Assembly (NCBI GenBank): GCA_002429315.1
Contig: DIZC01000097.1
Span: 1 to 64,000 of the forward strand
Origin: Alphaproteobacteria bacterium UBA6038
GTDB taxonomy: Bacteria > Pseudomonadota > Alphaproteobacteria > Micropepsales > Micropepsaceae
Direction: 5' to 3'
Length of the DNA stretch: 64,000 nt
The notes under the pieces are model-generated. The model was not told where the DNA came from, made no database searches, and saw only the letters and a list, made by a program, of their open reading frames with translations. This document shows, in pieces, positions 16,341 to 25,774 of the stretch. Numbering within the stretch: the stretch's first letter is position 1; each line of letters starts with the position of its first letter. A program made the position numbers and the translations under genes.

Positions 16341-18485
16341 ATGCGGTTCGGCAATTTTCTGTGTGCGGTTGTGCTCGCAGGCGCAGCGGCGGGCGTTTGG
16401 CATGCGGTGGGAGCGGCCACGGTGGAGGAGACGCGCGTGACCACGGACGATCCCTATCTGTGGCTGGAGGATGTCCACGGCCAGAAGCCGCTTGCGTGGG
16501 TGAAGGAACAGAACGCGCGGTCGCTCGCCATTCTGAAGAGCGACGTGGATTACCAGAAAGACTACGACGTGATCCTTTCGGTGCTCGATGCCACCGACCG
16601 CATCCCGTTCGGCGAACTCGACCACAACTACGTGTTTAATTACTGGCAGGACGCCGAGCATCCGAAGGGGCTTTGGCGGCGCGCCACCATCGCCGAATAC
16701 ACCAAACCGAGCCCGAAATGGGAAACCCTCATCGACATGGACAAGCTCTCGGTCGACGAGCACGAGAACTGGGTGTGGAAGGGCGCCGCGTGCGCGCCAT
16801 CGCTCGCGCACTGCCTCGTCACGTTGTCGCGCGGCGGCGGCGACGCCCATGTGCTGCGCGAATTCAACCTGAACACCAGGCGCTTCATGCCGGACGGGTT
16901 CACGCTGTCGGAGGCGAAATCGAATTTCTCTTACGTTGACGACGACACGATCCTGTTCGGCAACGATTTCGGTCCGAAGTCCCTGACCGCAAGCGGGTAC
17001 CCGCGCATCGTGAAGCTGTGGCACCGCGGCATGCCGATTGCCGACGCCAAGCCGGTGTTCGAAGGCAAGGCTGCCGATGTCGCGGTGGGGCCCGCCGTCT
17101 TGCATGGGCCGAGTGGCGCCACGCCGCTGATCGCCCGCTCCGTGAGTTTCTTCGAGACGGAGTACTACTACGTCCACAAGGACGGCAGCACGACGAAGCT
17201 GCCGCTGCCGCTGAGCGCCGATGTGAAAGGTGCGACGCGCGGCGATCTGGTGTTTACGCTGCGCGAAGACTGGTCGGCGGGCGCCGAACATTTTTCCAAG
17301 GGCTCGCTGCTGGCGATGCCGGTGGCGCCATGGCTGCGGACCGGCGCCCTGCCGCCGATCGCCACACTGTATATTCCGGGGCCGCGCTCGTCCGTCGAGG
17401 AAGTCTCCGCGGGACGCGATGCGGTTTACGCCTCGATCTTCGACAACGTGATCGGCAGTGTTCACGTGTTCCGGCCGGCCCAGCAGGGCGGGTGGAGCGA
17501 CGTCAAGCTGGCCCTGCCGGGTGGCGGCGCCAGCCATATTGTCAGCACCAACGATTGGGGACCGGAGGCTGAATTCGCCTTCGAGAGCTATCTGGTGCCG
17601 ACCACGCTCTATCACGACGGCGGCAACGACCGTCCCGTGGCCATCAAGGCGCTGCCCCCTCGCTTCGATGCCTCCAATCTGGCGATGGAACAGTTTGAAG
17701 CGACGTCGAAGGACGGCACCAAGATCCCGTATTTTGTCGTGGGTCCCAAGAACCTTTCAGCCCCCGCGCCCACGGTACTCTACGGCTATGGCGGCTTCGA
17801 AATCGCGCTGACGCCCGGCTACTCCGCCAATTTCGGCAAACTGTGGCTGACCAAAGGCGGAGTCTTCGTCGTGGCCAACATCCGCGGCGGCGGCGAGTTC
17901 GGGCCGGCGTGGCACGATGCAGCGCTGCTGGCGAACCGTCAGAAAGCCTATGACGATTTCCAGGCTGTGGCCGCGGACCTGATCGCCCGTGGGATCACCA
18001 CGCGAACACAGCTTGGGATCATGGGCGGCTCGAACGGCGGGCTACTGGTCAGTGCCAACATGGTCGAACGGCCCGACCTGTTCGGGGCGGTGGTTTGCCA
18101 GGTCCCGCTGACCGACATGCTGCGCTACACCAAAATCGGTGCCGGCGCCTCGTGGGCTGCCGAGTACGGCGACCCCGCCGATCCGGCAATGCGCGCGGCG
18201 ATCCTGAAATACTCGCCGTATCAGAACGTCAGGGCAGACGTGAAATACCCGCCGGTGCTGTTCGTGACGGCCACGTCGGACGACAGGGTGACGCCGGTGC
18301 ACGCCCGCAAAATGGCGGCGCGCATGGAAGAACAGGGACACGATGTGCTGTTCTACGAAAACACCGATGGCGGCCACGCGGCTGCTGCCAATCACAAGCA
18401 GGCCGCCGAGATGTGGGCGCTCTCGTTCATCTACCTGAAGAAGAAGCTCGGATTGGGCCGCGCGAGCGCCGTCAAGACCGAGTAA
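16341..18485 (+). CDS. Prolyl oligopeptidase family protein (S9A), exported, copy 1
   Basis: 714 residues. A signal peptide (NFLCAVVLAGAAAGVWHAVG) is followed by a beta-propeller region and a C-terminal alpha/beta hydrolase domain. The triad is visible: Ser564 in GGSNGG, Asp647/648 in SDDRVTP and His679 in DGGHAAA; NIRGGGEFGPAWH is a further S9 landmark. It probably cleaves proline-containing peptides in the periplasm. A paralogue of the same architecture lies at 19231-21402 with two small paralogous genes between. Confidence 0.92.
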   Translation: MRFGNFLCAVVLAGAAAGVWHAVGAATVEETRVTTDDPYLWLEDVHGQKPLAWVKEQNARSLAILKSDVDYQKDYDVILSVLDATDRIPFGELDHNYVFNYWQDAEHPKGLWRRATIAEYTKPSPKWETLIDMDKLSVDEHENWVWKGAACAPSLAHCLVTLSRGGGDAHVLREFNLNTRRFMPDGFTLSEAKSNFSYVDDDTILFGNDFGPKSLTASGYPRIVKLWHRGMPIADAKPVFEGKAADVAVGPAVLHGPSGATPLIARSVSFFETEYYYVHKDGSTTKLPLPLSADVKGATRGDLVFTLREDWSAGAEHFSKGSLLAMPVAPWLRTGALPPIATLYIPGPRSSVEEVSAGRDAVYASIFDNVIGSVHVFRPAQQGGWSDVKLALPGGGASHIVSTNDWGPEAEFAFESYLVPTTLYHDGGNDRPVAIKALPPRFDASNLAMEQFEATSKDGTKIPYFVVGPKNLSAPAPTVLYGYGGFEIALTPGYSANFGKLWLTKGGVFVVANIRGGGEFGPAWHDAALLANRQKAYDDFQAVAADLIARGITTRTQLGIMGGSNGGLLVSANMVERPDLFGAVVCQVPLTDMLRYTKIGAGASWAAEYGDPADPAMRAAILKYSPYQNVRADVKYPPVLFVTATSDDRVTPVHARKMAARMEEQGHDVLFYENTDGGHAAAANHKQAAEMWALSFIYLKKKLGLGRASAVKTE

Positions 18486-18555
18486 CAACTCGAATGATAT
18501 CACAAGTTATTGCGCGCGGCTTTCGGCAAAGGTTAATATCGAATCGTCAAGGGTG

Positions 18556-18858
18556 ATGGGGCTTGCCGTGTTGCAATACTCGGATCAGCAGTTCCTGCCT
18601 GCCAGCCGTTCCCGATCACAACCGAAACGGCCGCCGAAATCCGGTTCCTCCGGCCCGCTGGAGAACGAGGATTTGCCCTACAAGGTGGAACTCTGGAAGC
18701 GGGATCGCACCGCGGTGGAGCAAGTTCTTGCCATCGCCGCCAACGCCAGCATTGGCTATTCTGCGTTTTATGCCGCCGCTCGCGATTATTTCGACCGCGA
18801 CATCACGCTGCGGCACAAGAATACGATTGTTAACCGCTGGAACGGCTCACCGCACTAG
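18556..18858 (+). CDS. Small protein, paralogue of the next gene
   Basis: About 100 residues from the ATG at 18556 (a GTG lies one codon earlier). The N-terminal 35 residues are basic and disordered-looking; the core has LPYKVELWKRDRTAVEQVLA then a helix (FYAAARDYFDRD). The core aligns with 18903-19148 (LPFRVELWDDRKTSTERVVA). No known fold is recognised. It lies 70 bases after the first S9 peptidase. Confidence 0.6.
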   Translation: MGLAVLQYSDQQFLPASRSRSQPKRPPKSGSSGPLENEDLPYKVELWKRDRTAVEQVLAIAANASIGYSAFYAAARDYFDRDITLRHKNTIVNRWNGSPH

Positions 18859-18902
18859 GCGATTTTCCTTTTGGGCGGTGATCGTACCGGGAGTTTGCGC
18901 AC

Positions 18903-19148
18903 ATGATTGCGCCAGATCAGTCAAAGGCGAAAAAAGGCCACGCAGTCGTCGGCCACGCCCCACCCGCCGATAATTTGCCGTTCCGGGTGGAACTTTGGGA
19001 CGATCGAAAGACCAGCACGGAGCGCGTGGTTGCCAGAACCCACAGCGCAACGCTGGCGCAGGCAGTGTTCAATGCCGCTTGCGAGCAATATCCGGGCCGC
19101 CGTTTGAGCCTGTGGCGCGGCCGCGAACGGTTGGCCGAAAAGAGCTAA
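18903..19148 (+). CDS. Small protein, paralogue of the preceding gene
   Basis: 81 residues, soluble. The core motif LPFRVELWDD, followed by TERVVARTHSATLAQAVFNA and an ending around YPGRRLSLWRGRERL, parallels the 18556-18858 product. Some alphaproteobacterial regulatory small proteins have this size, but no family can be assigned. It sits between the two S9 peptidases on the same strand. Confidence 0.65.
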   Translation: MIAPDQSKAKKGHAVVGHAPPADNLPFRVELWDDRKTSTERVVARTHSATLAQAVFNAACEQYPGRRLSLWRGRERLAEKS

Positions 19149-19230
19149 GCTCTCATTTCACGTTCTCGTGCGGCGGGTTGACCGGCAACGCGCGCGTCCC
19201 GCACAACCGGCCTGACGCGGGGAGGCTATT

Positions 19231-21402
19231 GTGCGCATCCGCATACTCATCACTGCAGCCATGGCGGCCGCGTTCACGGTCGCCGCGCTCGCCGCCGCAA
19301 ACGACGGGGCAAAAGACACCGATCCCTATCTCTGGCTGTCCGACGTTCAGGGCGCGAAAGCGCTCGACTGGGTGAAGGCACAGAACACCAAGAGCGATGC
19401 GATTCTCAAATCCGACCCGGAATACGCGAAAGATCGCGACGCGATCCTGACCGTGCTGAACGCCAACGATCGCATTCCCGATCCGCAGGTGGACCACCGA
19501 TGGGTGTTCAATTTTTGGCAGGACGCGCAGCACGTGCGCGGGCTGTGGCGGCGCACGACGATCGCCGATTACGCGGCGAAACAGCCGCGCTGGCAGGTGC
19601 TGTTGGATGTGGACCGGTACGACCGCGACACCGGCAAGAACTGGGTGTGGCAAGGTGCCGACTGCACGCCGTCGTTCGACCGCTGCCTTGTGTCTTTGTC
19701 ACCCGGCGGCACCGACGCGCATGAGGTCCACGAGTTCGATCCCAAAGCGGGGGTCTTCCTCGACAGCGGCTTTTCCCTGGCGCAGGCGAAGTCCGATGCA
19801 GGTTACCTCGATGACGACACGATCCTGTTCGCCACCGACTTCGGACCCGGCTCGATCACCAGTTCGTCGTATCCGCGCATCGTGAAGATGTGGCACCGCG
19901 GTCAGGCGCTTGGGGCGGCGAAGACGGTCTATGAAGCGAAGCCGAGCGACGTGGGCGCCAACGTCGCGATCTTCCACGGTCCTTACGGCACGGTGCCGCT
20001 GGTGGTGCGCGGCATCAGCTCGTTCACCGCCGAGTTCTTCTTCGTCCGGCCGGACGGAACGACCGTGAAGCTGCCGATCCCGCTCGGCGCGGATCTGAAA
20101 GGCGTGACCCAGGGGCAGCTGATTTTCACCCTGCGCGATCCCTGGACGCCGCCCGGCGGAAAGGCCATTCCGCGGGGCGCTCTGGTCGCCTTTTCCGTGC
20201 TCGATTTCGCGAAAACTGGGGCAATGCCGCCTGTAGCAGCCCTGTATGCGCCCGGTCCGCACGCCATGATCGGGCAGGATGTCTCCGCCGGCCGCGATGC
20301 GGTGTATGCGCCGATTTACGTCGATGTCATCGGCTCGATTCATGCGTTCCGCCTGGCCGGCGGGAAATGGAGCGACACGGCGCTTGCCATGCCGAAGGAC
20401 GGATCGACCGGCGTCGCATCCACCAACGATTGGGGGCCGGAGGCCTATCTCACCTGTCAGAGCTTCACCCAGCCGCCCACACTGTATCAGTACGACGGCG
20501 CCGGCGCGCCGAAAGCCATCAAGTCCGAGTTGCCGCGCTTCGACGCGTCGATGGTGAGCGTGACGCAGAACTGGACGACCTCGCGCGACGGAACCCAGAT
20601 CCCGTACTTCCTCATTCGTCCGCGCAACGCGCAGGGGCCGATCCCGACCATTCTCTACGGTTATGGCGGCTTCGAGCTATCGCTCAATCCCTGGTACTGG
20701 AACGACGGTCATCGCCCGCTGGACCCGGGGCAGACCTGGTTCAACAAGGGCGGCGCGATCGCGGTCGCCAACATCCGCGGCGGCGGCGAGTTCGGTCCCG
20801 CGTGGCACCAGGCGGCGCTGAAGGAACATCGTCAGCGCGCGTTCGACGATTTCGCCGCCGTGGGGATGGATCTGGAGCGGCGCGGCCTCACCACCCCGAA
20901 GCAGCTCGGCATCGTCGGCGCCTCCAACGGCGGCGTGCTCACCACCGTCACCATGACCCAGCATCCGGAGCTGCTCTGGGCCGTCGTGTGCCAGCGGCCG
21001 CTGGTGGACATGCTGCGCTACACGCGCTTCGGCGCCGGCCAATCCTGGGTGGAGGAATATGGCGATCCGGCGAAGGCGGCGGATCGCGCATGGCTCGCGA
21101 AATATTCCGCGTACGAGAACGTGAAGGCGAACGTGAAATATCCGTCCATTCTGTTCATCACCGAAACCACGGACGACCGCGTGACGCCGGTCTGGGCGCG
21201 CATGATGGCGGCCAAGATGGAAGCACAGGGCCACGACGTGCTGTTCTACGAGTCGGCCGAAGGCGGCCACGGTGCCGGTGTCACCCATGCCGAAGAAGCC
21301 GACTATTGGGCGCTCTCCTACACCTTCTTCCGGCAGAAGCTGGGATTGGAAGGCAGCACCTCCGCCGCAAGACGGCTCAGCCCACGCTCGCTCCGCCCCT
21401 AA
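19231..21402 (+). CDS. Prolyl oligopeptidase family protein (S9A), exported, copy 2
   Basis: 723 residues from a GTG preceded by GGAGG at 19221-19225. Signal peptide (ITAAMAAAFTVAALAAA), propeller region, hydrolase domain with Ser565 in GASNGG, Asp in TDDRVTP and His in EGGHGAG. Long stretches match copy 1 (for example NIRGGGEFGPAWH and LWLSDVQ versus LWLEDVH), so the two arose by duplication, but they have diverged substantially. It is probably a periplasmic peptidase. Confidence 0.92.
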   Translation: MRIRILITAAMAAAFTVAALAAANDGAKDTDPYLWLSDVQGAKALDWVKAQNTKSDAILKSDPEYAKDRDAILTVLNANDRIPDPQVDHRWVFNFWQDAQHVRGLWRRTTIADYAAKQPRWQVLLDVDRYDRDTGKNWVWQGADCTPSFDRCLVSLSPGGTDAHEVHEFDPKAGVFLDSGFSLAQAKSDAGYLDDDTILFATDFGPGSITSSSYPRIVKMWHRGQALGAAKTVYEAKPSDVGANVAIFHGPYGTVPLVVRGISSFTAEFFFVRPDGTTVKLPIPLGADLKGVTQGQLIFTLRDPWTPPGGKAIPRGALVAFSVLDFAKTGAMPPVAALYAPGPHAMIGQDVSAGRDAVYAPIYVDVIGSIHAFRLAGGKWSDTALAMPKDGSTGVASTNDWGPEAYLTCQSFTQPPTLYQYDGAGAPKAIKSELPRFDASMVSVTQNWTTSRDGTQIPYFLIRPRNAQGPIPTILYGYGGFELSLNPWYWNDGHRPLDPGQTWFNKGGAIAVANIRGGGEFGPAWHQAALKEHRQRAFDDFAAVGMDLERRGLTTPKQLGIVGASNGGVLTTVTMTQHPELLWAVVCQRPLVDMLRYTRFGAGQSWVEEYGDPAKAADRAWLAKYSAYENVKANVKYPSILFITETTDDRVTPVWARMMAAKMEAQGHDVLFYESAEGGHGAGVTHAEEADYWALSYTFFRQKLGLEGSTSAARRLSPRSLRP

Positions 21403-21416
21403 ATGAGTTCGAACTG

Positions 21417-22082
21417 GTGGCCAGATTGGGGAAGCGAGGACGGAGCAGGACGGCATCCAAGCCGCGAAAGCGCCGCACCGATTGGAAACGCATCGCGAAA
21501 CTGAGCGATGCGGAGATTGAGCGTATGGCCGCCCGGGATGCCGACAATCCGGGTACCAAAAAGGAGGATTGGGCGAACGCATTCATCGGTGCGCCCCCCT
21601 TCAAGACGCCGGTGAACGCTAAATTCGATGTGGATGTGGTGGAGTGGTTCAGGTCGCAGGGCCGCGGCTACCAGGCGCACATGAACGCCGTCCTTCGGCA
21701 CTACATGGAAGTGCATCGCGCAGAGCACGTTTACGAGAGCTGTGTGGAGGCCATCATCAAGAAATGCCGGCTCACCTTTAGATACCAGGGATTCTATCGA
21801 GTCGTATGTCCGCACGTATTGGGCAGCGGAAGCGGCAAGCTTCGGCTGCTTGCCTTTCAGATCGGCGGAGAAAGCAGCCAACCGCTTCCACGAAATGGAA
21901 TATGGCGCTGTTTCGGCCTGGACGAGATTGAAGGGCCGGAATTGAAAGAGGGCGATTGGCGCACAGGCAGCAGCCATGAACGGCCCAACCGGTGCGTCAT
22001 TGATGTCCACATCGACATCAATCCCAAGGCAAAGCAACACTTTGACTGGGCGACGAAGAAATGGAGAGAACCTGCCTTGTAG
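21417..22082 (+). CDS. BrnA-like antitoxin domain fused to a YRVV-type beta domain
   Basis: About 221 residues from a GTG; no better start is visible, and the frame continues upstream inside the peptidase gene. Residues around 15-95 look like BrnA antitoxins (RRTDWKRIAKLSDAEIERMA, then FDVDVVEWFRSQGRGYQAHM and NAVLRHYME). The second half, from about 105, contains TFRYQGFYRVVCPHVLG and FQIGGESS, a small domain I recall as stand-alone proteins. No BrnT toxin gene is next to it. Function is unknown; DNA binding by the first domain is inference. Confidence 0.6.
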   Translation: MARLGKRGRSRTASKPRKRRTDWKRIAKLSDAEIERMAARDADNPGTKKEDWANAFIGAPPFKTPVNAKFDVDVVEWFRSQGRGYQAHMNAVLRHYMEVHRAEHVYESCVEAIIKKCRLTFRYQGFYRVVCPHVLGSGSGKLRLLAFQIGGESSQPLPRNGIWRCFGLDEIEGPELKEGDWRTGSSHERPNRCVIDVHIDINPKAKQHFDWATKKWREPAL

Positions 22083-22103
22083 AATTCGGTGGCAGCGATC
22101 TCA

Positions 22104-22132
22104 TTGACTTGGCGCCTCCCGAGCTCTAAATC
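22104..22132 (+). promoter_or_regulatory. Candidate sigma-70 promoter for ffh
   Basis: TTGACT (22104-22109), a 17-base spacer and TAAATC (22127-22132) lie about 115 bases upstream of ffh. The spacing is ideal and the -35 box is near consensus. Between it and the gene is a GC-rich near-palindrome (around 22187-22221) that may form a leader hairpin. Confidence 0.4.
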
Positions 22133-22247
22133 GCGTCCATTCCGGAAAGCCCTAAGACTTTCCGGTCGCCGGCCCGGCCGGTGATCGCCCCCCAGGCAGC
22201 GCAGGTGCGCCCCCTGGGGCGTTTGTGCTTTGTGAATTCGAGGACCG

Positions 22248-23633
22248 ATGTTCGACAGTCTGACGAGCCGCCTGTCCGAAACCTTCGACCGCCTGCGCGG
22301 GCGGGGCGCGCTGACGGAGGCGGATGTCGATGAGGCGATGCGCGAGATCCGCACGGCGCTCATTGAAGCCGATGTGGCGCTGCCGGTCGTCAAGGAATTC
22401 ATCGAGAAGGTGCGACCGCGCGCCGTCGGAAGCGATGTCATCCGCTCCGTCACGCCCGGCCAGCAGGTCGTCAAGATCGTCCATGACGTGCTGGTCGACA
22501 CGCTTGGGCAGGAAAACGCCGCCCTCGATCTCGGTTCCCCGCCCTCGCCGATCCTGATGGTGGGCCTGCAGGGCTCCGGCAAAACCACCACCTCCGCCAA
22601 ACTCGGCCTGCTGCTGCAAGGCAAGGAGAAAAAGCGGGTGTTGATGGCGTCGCTCGACGTGCGCCGCCCCGCCGCGATGGAGCAGCTGAAGATTCTCGGC
22701 GAGCAGGCCGGCGTGCCCACCTTGCCGATCGTCGCCAACCAAACCCCGGTCGATATCGCGCGGCGCGCGCTTGCCGCGGCCCGGGTCGGCGGCTACGACG
22801 CGCTGATTCTCGATACCGCCGGCCGGCAGCACATTGACGAACAGCTGATGGCGGAAGTGGCCGCCGTGCGCGACGCCACCAAGCCGCACGAAACTATTCT
22901 CGTGGCGGATTCGCTCACCGGCCAGGACGCGGTGAACATCGCGAAGTCGTTCAACGAGCGCGTGCCGCTGACCGGCATCATCTTGACGCGCGCCGATGGC
23001 GATGCGCGCGGCGGTGCGGCGCTCTCCATGCGCAGCGTGACCGGTGCGCCGATCAAATTTCTAGGCGTGGGCGAGAAGCTCGAGGCGCTGGAGCCGTTCC
23101 ATCCCGAGCGCGTCGCCAACCGCATCCTCGACATGGGCGATGTGGTGAGTCTGGTCGAGAAGGCGGCGGAAGTTTTCGACAAGGACAAGGCCGAGAAACT
23201 CGCTGCGCGCATGAAGAAGGGCGAGTTCGATATGAACGATCTCGCCGACCAGCTGCGCCAGATGAAAAAGATGGGCGGCATGACCGGCGTGCTGTCGATG
23301 CTGCCCGGCGTTGGCAAGATCAAGGACCAGATGGCGGCCGCAGGGCTCGACGACAAAATCCTTACCCGCCAGGAAGCGATCATTTCCTCCATGACGCGGC
23401 GGGAGCGCTCCAACCCGGATGTGCTCAACGGCTCGCGGCGAAAGCGCATCGCGGCCGGCGCAGGCGTGGAGGTGAGCGAAGTCAACCGGCTGATGAAGAT
23501 GCACCGCCAGATGGCCGACGTGATGAAGCAGATGAAAAAGATGGGCGGGCGTTTGCCGGCCGGCCTCTCCGGCATCATGCCCGGCGGCGCCATGCCCAAA
23601 CTTCCCCCCGGCGCTTTCGGCGGCCGGCGATGA
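22248..23633 (+). CDS. ffh: Signal recognition particle protein Ffh
   Basis: 461 residues. NG domain with G1 GLQGSGKTTTSAKL, G3 DTAGRQ and G4 region TRADGDARGGAALS; the C-terminal M domain is Met-rich (MKKMGGMTGVLSMLPGVGK) and binds 4.5S RNA and signal peptides. It is the GTPase partner of FtsY. It heads the ffh-rpsP-rimM-trmD-rplS cluster, a conserved alphaproteobacterial order. Confidence 0.97.
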   Translation: MFDSLTSRLSETFDRLRGRGALTEADVDEAMREIRTALIEADVALPVVKEFIEKVRPRAVGSDVIRSVTPGQQVVKIVHDVLVDTLGQENAALDLGSPPSPILMVGLQGSGKTTTSAKLGLLLQGKEKKRVLMASLDVRRPAAMEQLKILGEQAGVPTLPIVANQTPVDIARRALAAARVGGYDALILDTAGRQHIDEQLMAEVAAVRDATKPHETILVADSLTGQDAVNIAKSFNERVPLTGIILTRADGDARGGAALSMRSVTGAPIKFLGVGEKLEALEPFHPERVANRILDMGDVVSLVEKAAEVFDKDKAEKLAARMKKGEFDMNDLADQLRQMKKMGGMTGVLSMLPGVGKIKDQMAAAGLDDKILTRQEAIISSMTRRERSNPDVLNGSRRKRIAAGAGVEVSEVNRLMKMHRQMADVMKQMKKMGGRLPAGLSGIMPGGAMPKLPPGAFGGRR

Positions 23634-23658
23634 TGCGCAACGCAAACAAATTTGTCAC

Positions 23659-23676
23659 GGCCCGCCTTCGCGGGCC
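23659..23676 (+). terminator. Short hairpin between ffh and rpsP
   Basis: GGCCCGC pairs with GCGGGCC around a four-base CTTC loop. No T-run follows, so it may be a processing or attenuation hairpin rather than a terminator. Confidence 0.35.
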
Positions 23677-23715
23677 ATCGCAGTCGGTTGAATGACAACA
23701 GAAGGAACGGATGAT

Positions 23716-24063
23716 ATGTCCCTGAAAATCAGACTGGCCCGGGGCGGCACGAAGAAGCGCCCGCATTACGGCATTGTGGTTGCGGATTCGCACAGCCCCC
23801 GCGACGGCCGCTTCATCGAGAAGATCGGCTTCTACAATCCGCTGCTGCCAAAGGACCATGCCGACCGGCTGAAGCTCGATCTGGAGAAGGCGAAGGCGTG
23901 GATGGCGAAGGGCGCCGCCGCCACCGACCGCGTGCATCGCTTCTTGGCCGATGGCGGTCTGGTGAAACCGCTCGCGAAGAGCAACCCCAACAAGGCGAAG
24001 CCGAAGAAGAAGGCACAGGAGCGCGCTGCCGCCGCTGCCAAAGCGGAAGCTCCGCCGGCCTAG
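23716..24063 (+). CDS. rpsP: 30S ribosomal protein S16
   Basis: 115 residues from the ATG at 23716, chosen because MSLKIRLARGGTKKRPHYG is the normal S16 start and AAGGA lies about 10 bases upstream. A Lys/Ala-rich tail (AKPKKKAQERAAAAAKAEA) is typical of alphaproteobacterial S16. Confidence 0.96.
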   Translation: MSLKIRLARGGTKKRPHYGIVVADSHSPRDGRFIEKIGFYNPLLPKDHADRLKLDLEKAKAWMAKGAAATDRVHRFLADGGLVKPLAKSNPNKAKPKKKAQERAAAAAKAEAPPA

Positions 24064-24073
24064 AGCGAACGCA

Positions 24074-24598
24074 GTGCCCACCGACATCCTCCTCGGCGTC
24101 GTGATCGGGGCGCAGGGGCTGAAAGGCGAGGTGAAGGTGAAAACCTTCACCGAGACGCCGGAAAAGCTTGGCGCCCACGGTCCGCTGCACACGCGCAATG
24201 GGCGCAAGTTCACGGTGACCGGCGTTCGCCAAGGCAAAGGTACTGCCATCGTGCAATTCGAAGGCGTCGCAAGCCGCGACGCCGCGGAAGCGCTGACGGG
24301 CATCGAATTGTTTGTATCGCGCGAGCGCCTGCCCGAAACAGAGGCTCACGAGTTCTATCACGCCGATCTGATCGGCTTGCGCGCCGAGGACACCGAGGGC
24401 CGCAGCATCGGCAAGGTGACTGCCATCCACAACTTCGGCGCGGGCGACGTGATCGAGGTCGAACGGGACGATGGCCAGGGCGAGGTGCTGATGCCGTTCA
24501 CGCGCGAGATCGTCCCCACCATCGATATCGCCGCCGGCCGCGTCGTCATTGCTGCGCCCGAAGAGGTGGAAGCGGAGACGAAAGGAAGCGTGGAATGA
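24074..24598 (+). CDS. rimM: Ribosome maturation factor RimM
   Basis: 174 residues from a GTG. N-terminal RimM beta-barrel (LGVVIGAQGLKGEVKVKTFT) and C-terminal PRC-barrel segment (IGKVTAIHNFGAGDVIEV, LMPFTREIVP). It assists 30S head assembly around S19. It overlaps the following acetyltransferase by 4 bases. Confidence 0.94.
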   Translation: MPTDILLGVVIGAQGLKGEVKVKTFTETPEKLGAHGPLHTRNGRKFTVTGVRQGKGTAIVQFEGVASRDAAEALTGIELFVSRERLPETEAHEFYHADLIGLRAEDTEGRSIGKVTAIHNFGAGDVIEVERDDGQGEVLMPFTREIVPTIDIAAGRVVIAAPEEVEAETKGSVE

Positions 24599-25056
24599 GC
24601 GAACTCACCTTCCGGTATGCGACCGAGGCCGATCTTCTGCCGGTGGTCCAGCTTCTCGCCGACGACGAATATGCCGAGGCGCGTGAGAAGGGCGGCGATA
24701 CGATCGCGCCGGAATACGCCGAGGCCTTTGCGGCGATGCAGAAGATGGCGGCGAACCGCATTCTGCTGGCGGAACAGGATGGCCGCATCGTGGGCGCACT
24801 GCAGCTCACCTTCCTGCCGGGCCTGTCGCGTCGCGGCGCCACGCGCGCCTTTATCGAGGCGGTGCGTGTGGCCTCGAATTTGCGCGGGAAGAATATCGGC
24901 ACGCAGCTGATGAAGCATGCCATCGCGGAGGCCCGCGCCGCGGGCTGCAAGCTCGTTCAGCTCACCTCCGACAAGCGCCGCACGCGCGCGCACCTGTTCT
25001 ATCGCCGGCTCGGCTTCGACCAGAGCCATGTCGGATTCAAGCTGGAACTGAAATGA
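24595..25056 (+). CDS. GNAT family N-acetyltransferase
   Basis: 153 residues. The acetyl-CoA loop is NLRGKNIGTQLMKHA and the C-terminal part has LFYRRLGFDQSH, the usual GNAT ending. It lies inside the rimM-trmD run with 4-base overlaps on both sides, so it is cotranslated with translation-related genes. The substrate is unknown; acetylation of a ribosomal or tRNA-linked target is only suggested by context. Confidence 0.88.
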   Translation: MSELTFRYATEADLLPVVQLLADDEYAEAREKGGDTIAPEYAEAFAAMQKMAANRILLAEQDGRIVGALQLTFLPGLSRRGATRAFIEAVRVASNLRGKNIGTQLMKHAIAEARAAGCKLVQLTSDKRRTRAHLFYRRLGFDQSHVGFKLELK

Positions 25057-25754
25057 CCTGGCGGGCGTCTGTCCTGACGCTCTTCCCGGAGATGTTTCCC
25101 GGGCCGCTGGGCGCGTCGCTGATCGGCAAGGCGCTGGAGAAGAATCTCTGGTCGCTCGAGGTGCGCGACATTCGCGAGCATGGCCTCGGCAAGCACCGGA
25201 CGGTGGACGACACGCCAGCCGGCGGCGGACCGGGGATGGTCATGCGCGCCGATGTCGCCTGCGCCGCCATCGATGCGGCGCGCGCTGCCAATCCCGATGC
25301 GCCGGCCATCTACCTTTCGCCGCGCGGCGTGCCGCTGACACAGTCCCGCGTTCGCGCGTTGGCGAGCGGTCCGGGCGCTATTCTGTTGTGTGGCCGCTTC
25401 GAAGGGCTGGACCAGCGCGCCCTTGAGGCGCGGCAGCTGGAGGAAATCTCCACTGGCGATTTCATCCTCGCGGGCGGGGAGATCGCCGCGATGGCGCTGA
25501 TCGAAGCCTGCGTGCGGCTGATTCCCGGCGTGCTGGGCGACGCGACCTCCCCGGCCGACGAAAGCTTTTCCGCCGGGCTGCTGGAATATCCGCAATACAC
25601 CCGGCCGCCGACGTTCGAAGGGCGCGACATCCCACCCGCACTGACCTCCGGCAACCATGCCGAAATCGCGCGATGGCGCCGGGAGCAGGCGGAACACCTC
25701 ACGAAATCCCGCCGCCCGGATCTTTGGACCCTCTATGAAAAGGACAAGCCATAG
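25053..25754 (+). CDS. trmD: tRNA (guanine-N1)-methyltransferase TrmD
   Basis: 233 residues. SPOUT-fold landmarks: LTLFPEMFPGPLGAS, DDTPAGGGPGMVM, YLSPRGVPLTQ, CGRFEGLDQR and GDFILAGGEIAA. It forms m1G37 in tRNA and prevents +1 frameshifting. Confidence 0.97.
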   Translation: MTWRASVLTLFPEMFPGPLGASLIGKALEKNLWSLEVRDIREHGLGKHRTVDDTPAGGGPGMVMRADVACAAIDAARAANPDAPAIYLSPRGVPLTQSRVRALASGPGAILLCGRFEGLDQRALEARQLEEISTGDFILAGGEIAAMALIEACVRLIPGVLGDATSPADESFSAGLLEYPQYTRPPTFEGRDIPPALTSGNHAEIARWRREQAEHLTKSRRPDLWTLYEKDKP

Positions 25755-25774
25755 GCTATTAGCCGGCCCTTCCA

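Noticed and set aside
20367..21416. Upstream extension of the BrnA-like frame
   Set aside because: It lies wholly inside the second S9 peptidase gene in another frame and looks like a shadow; only the part after the peptidase stop has domain similarity.
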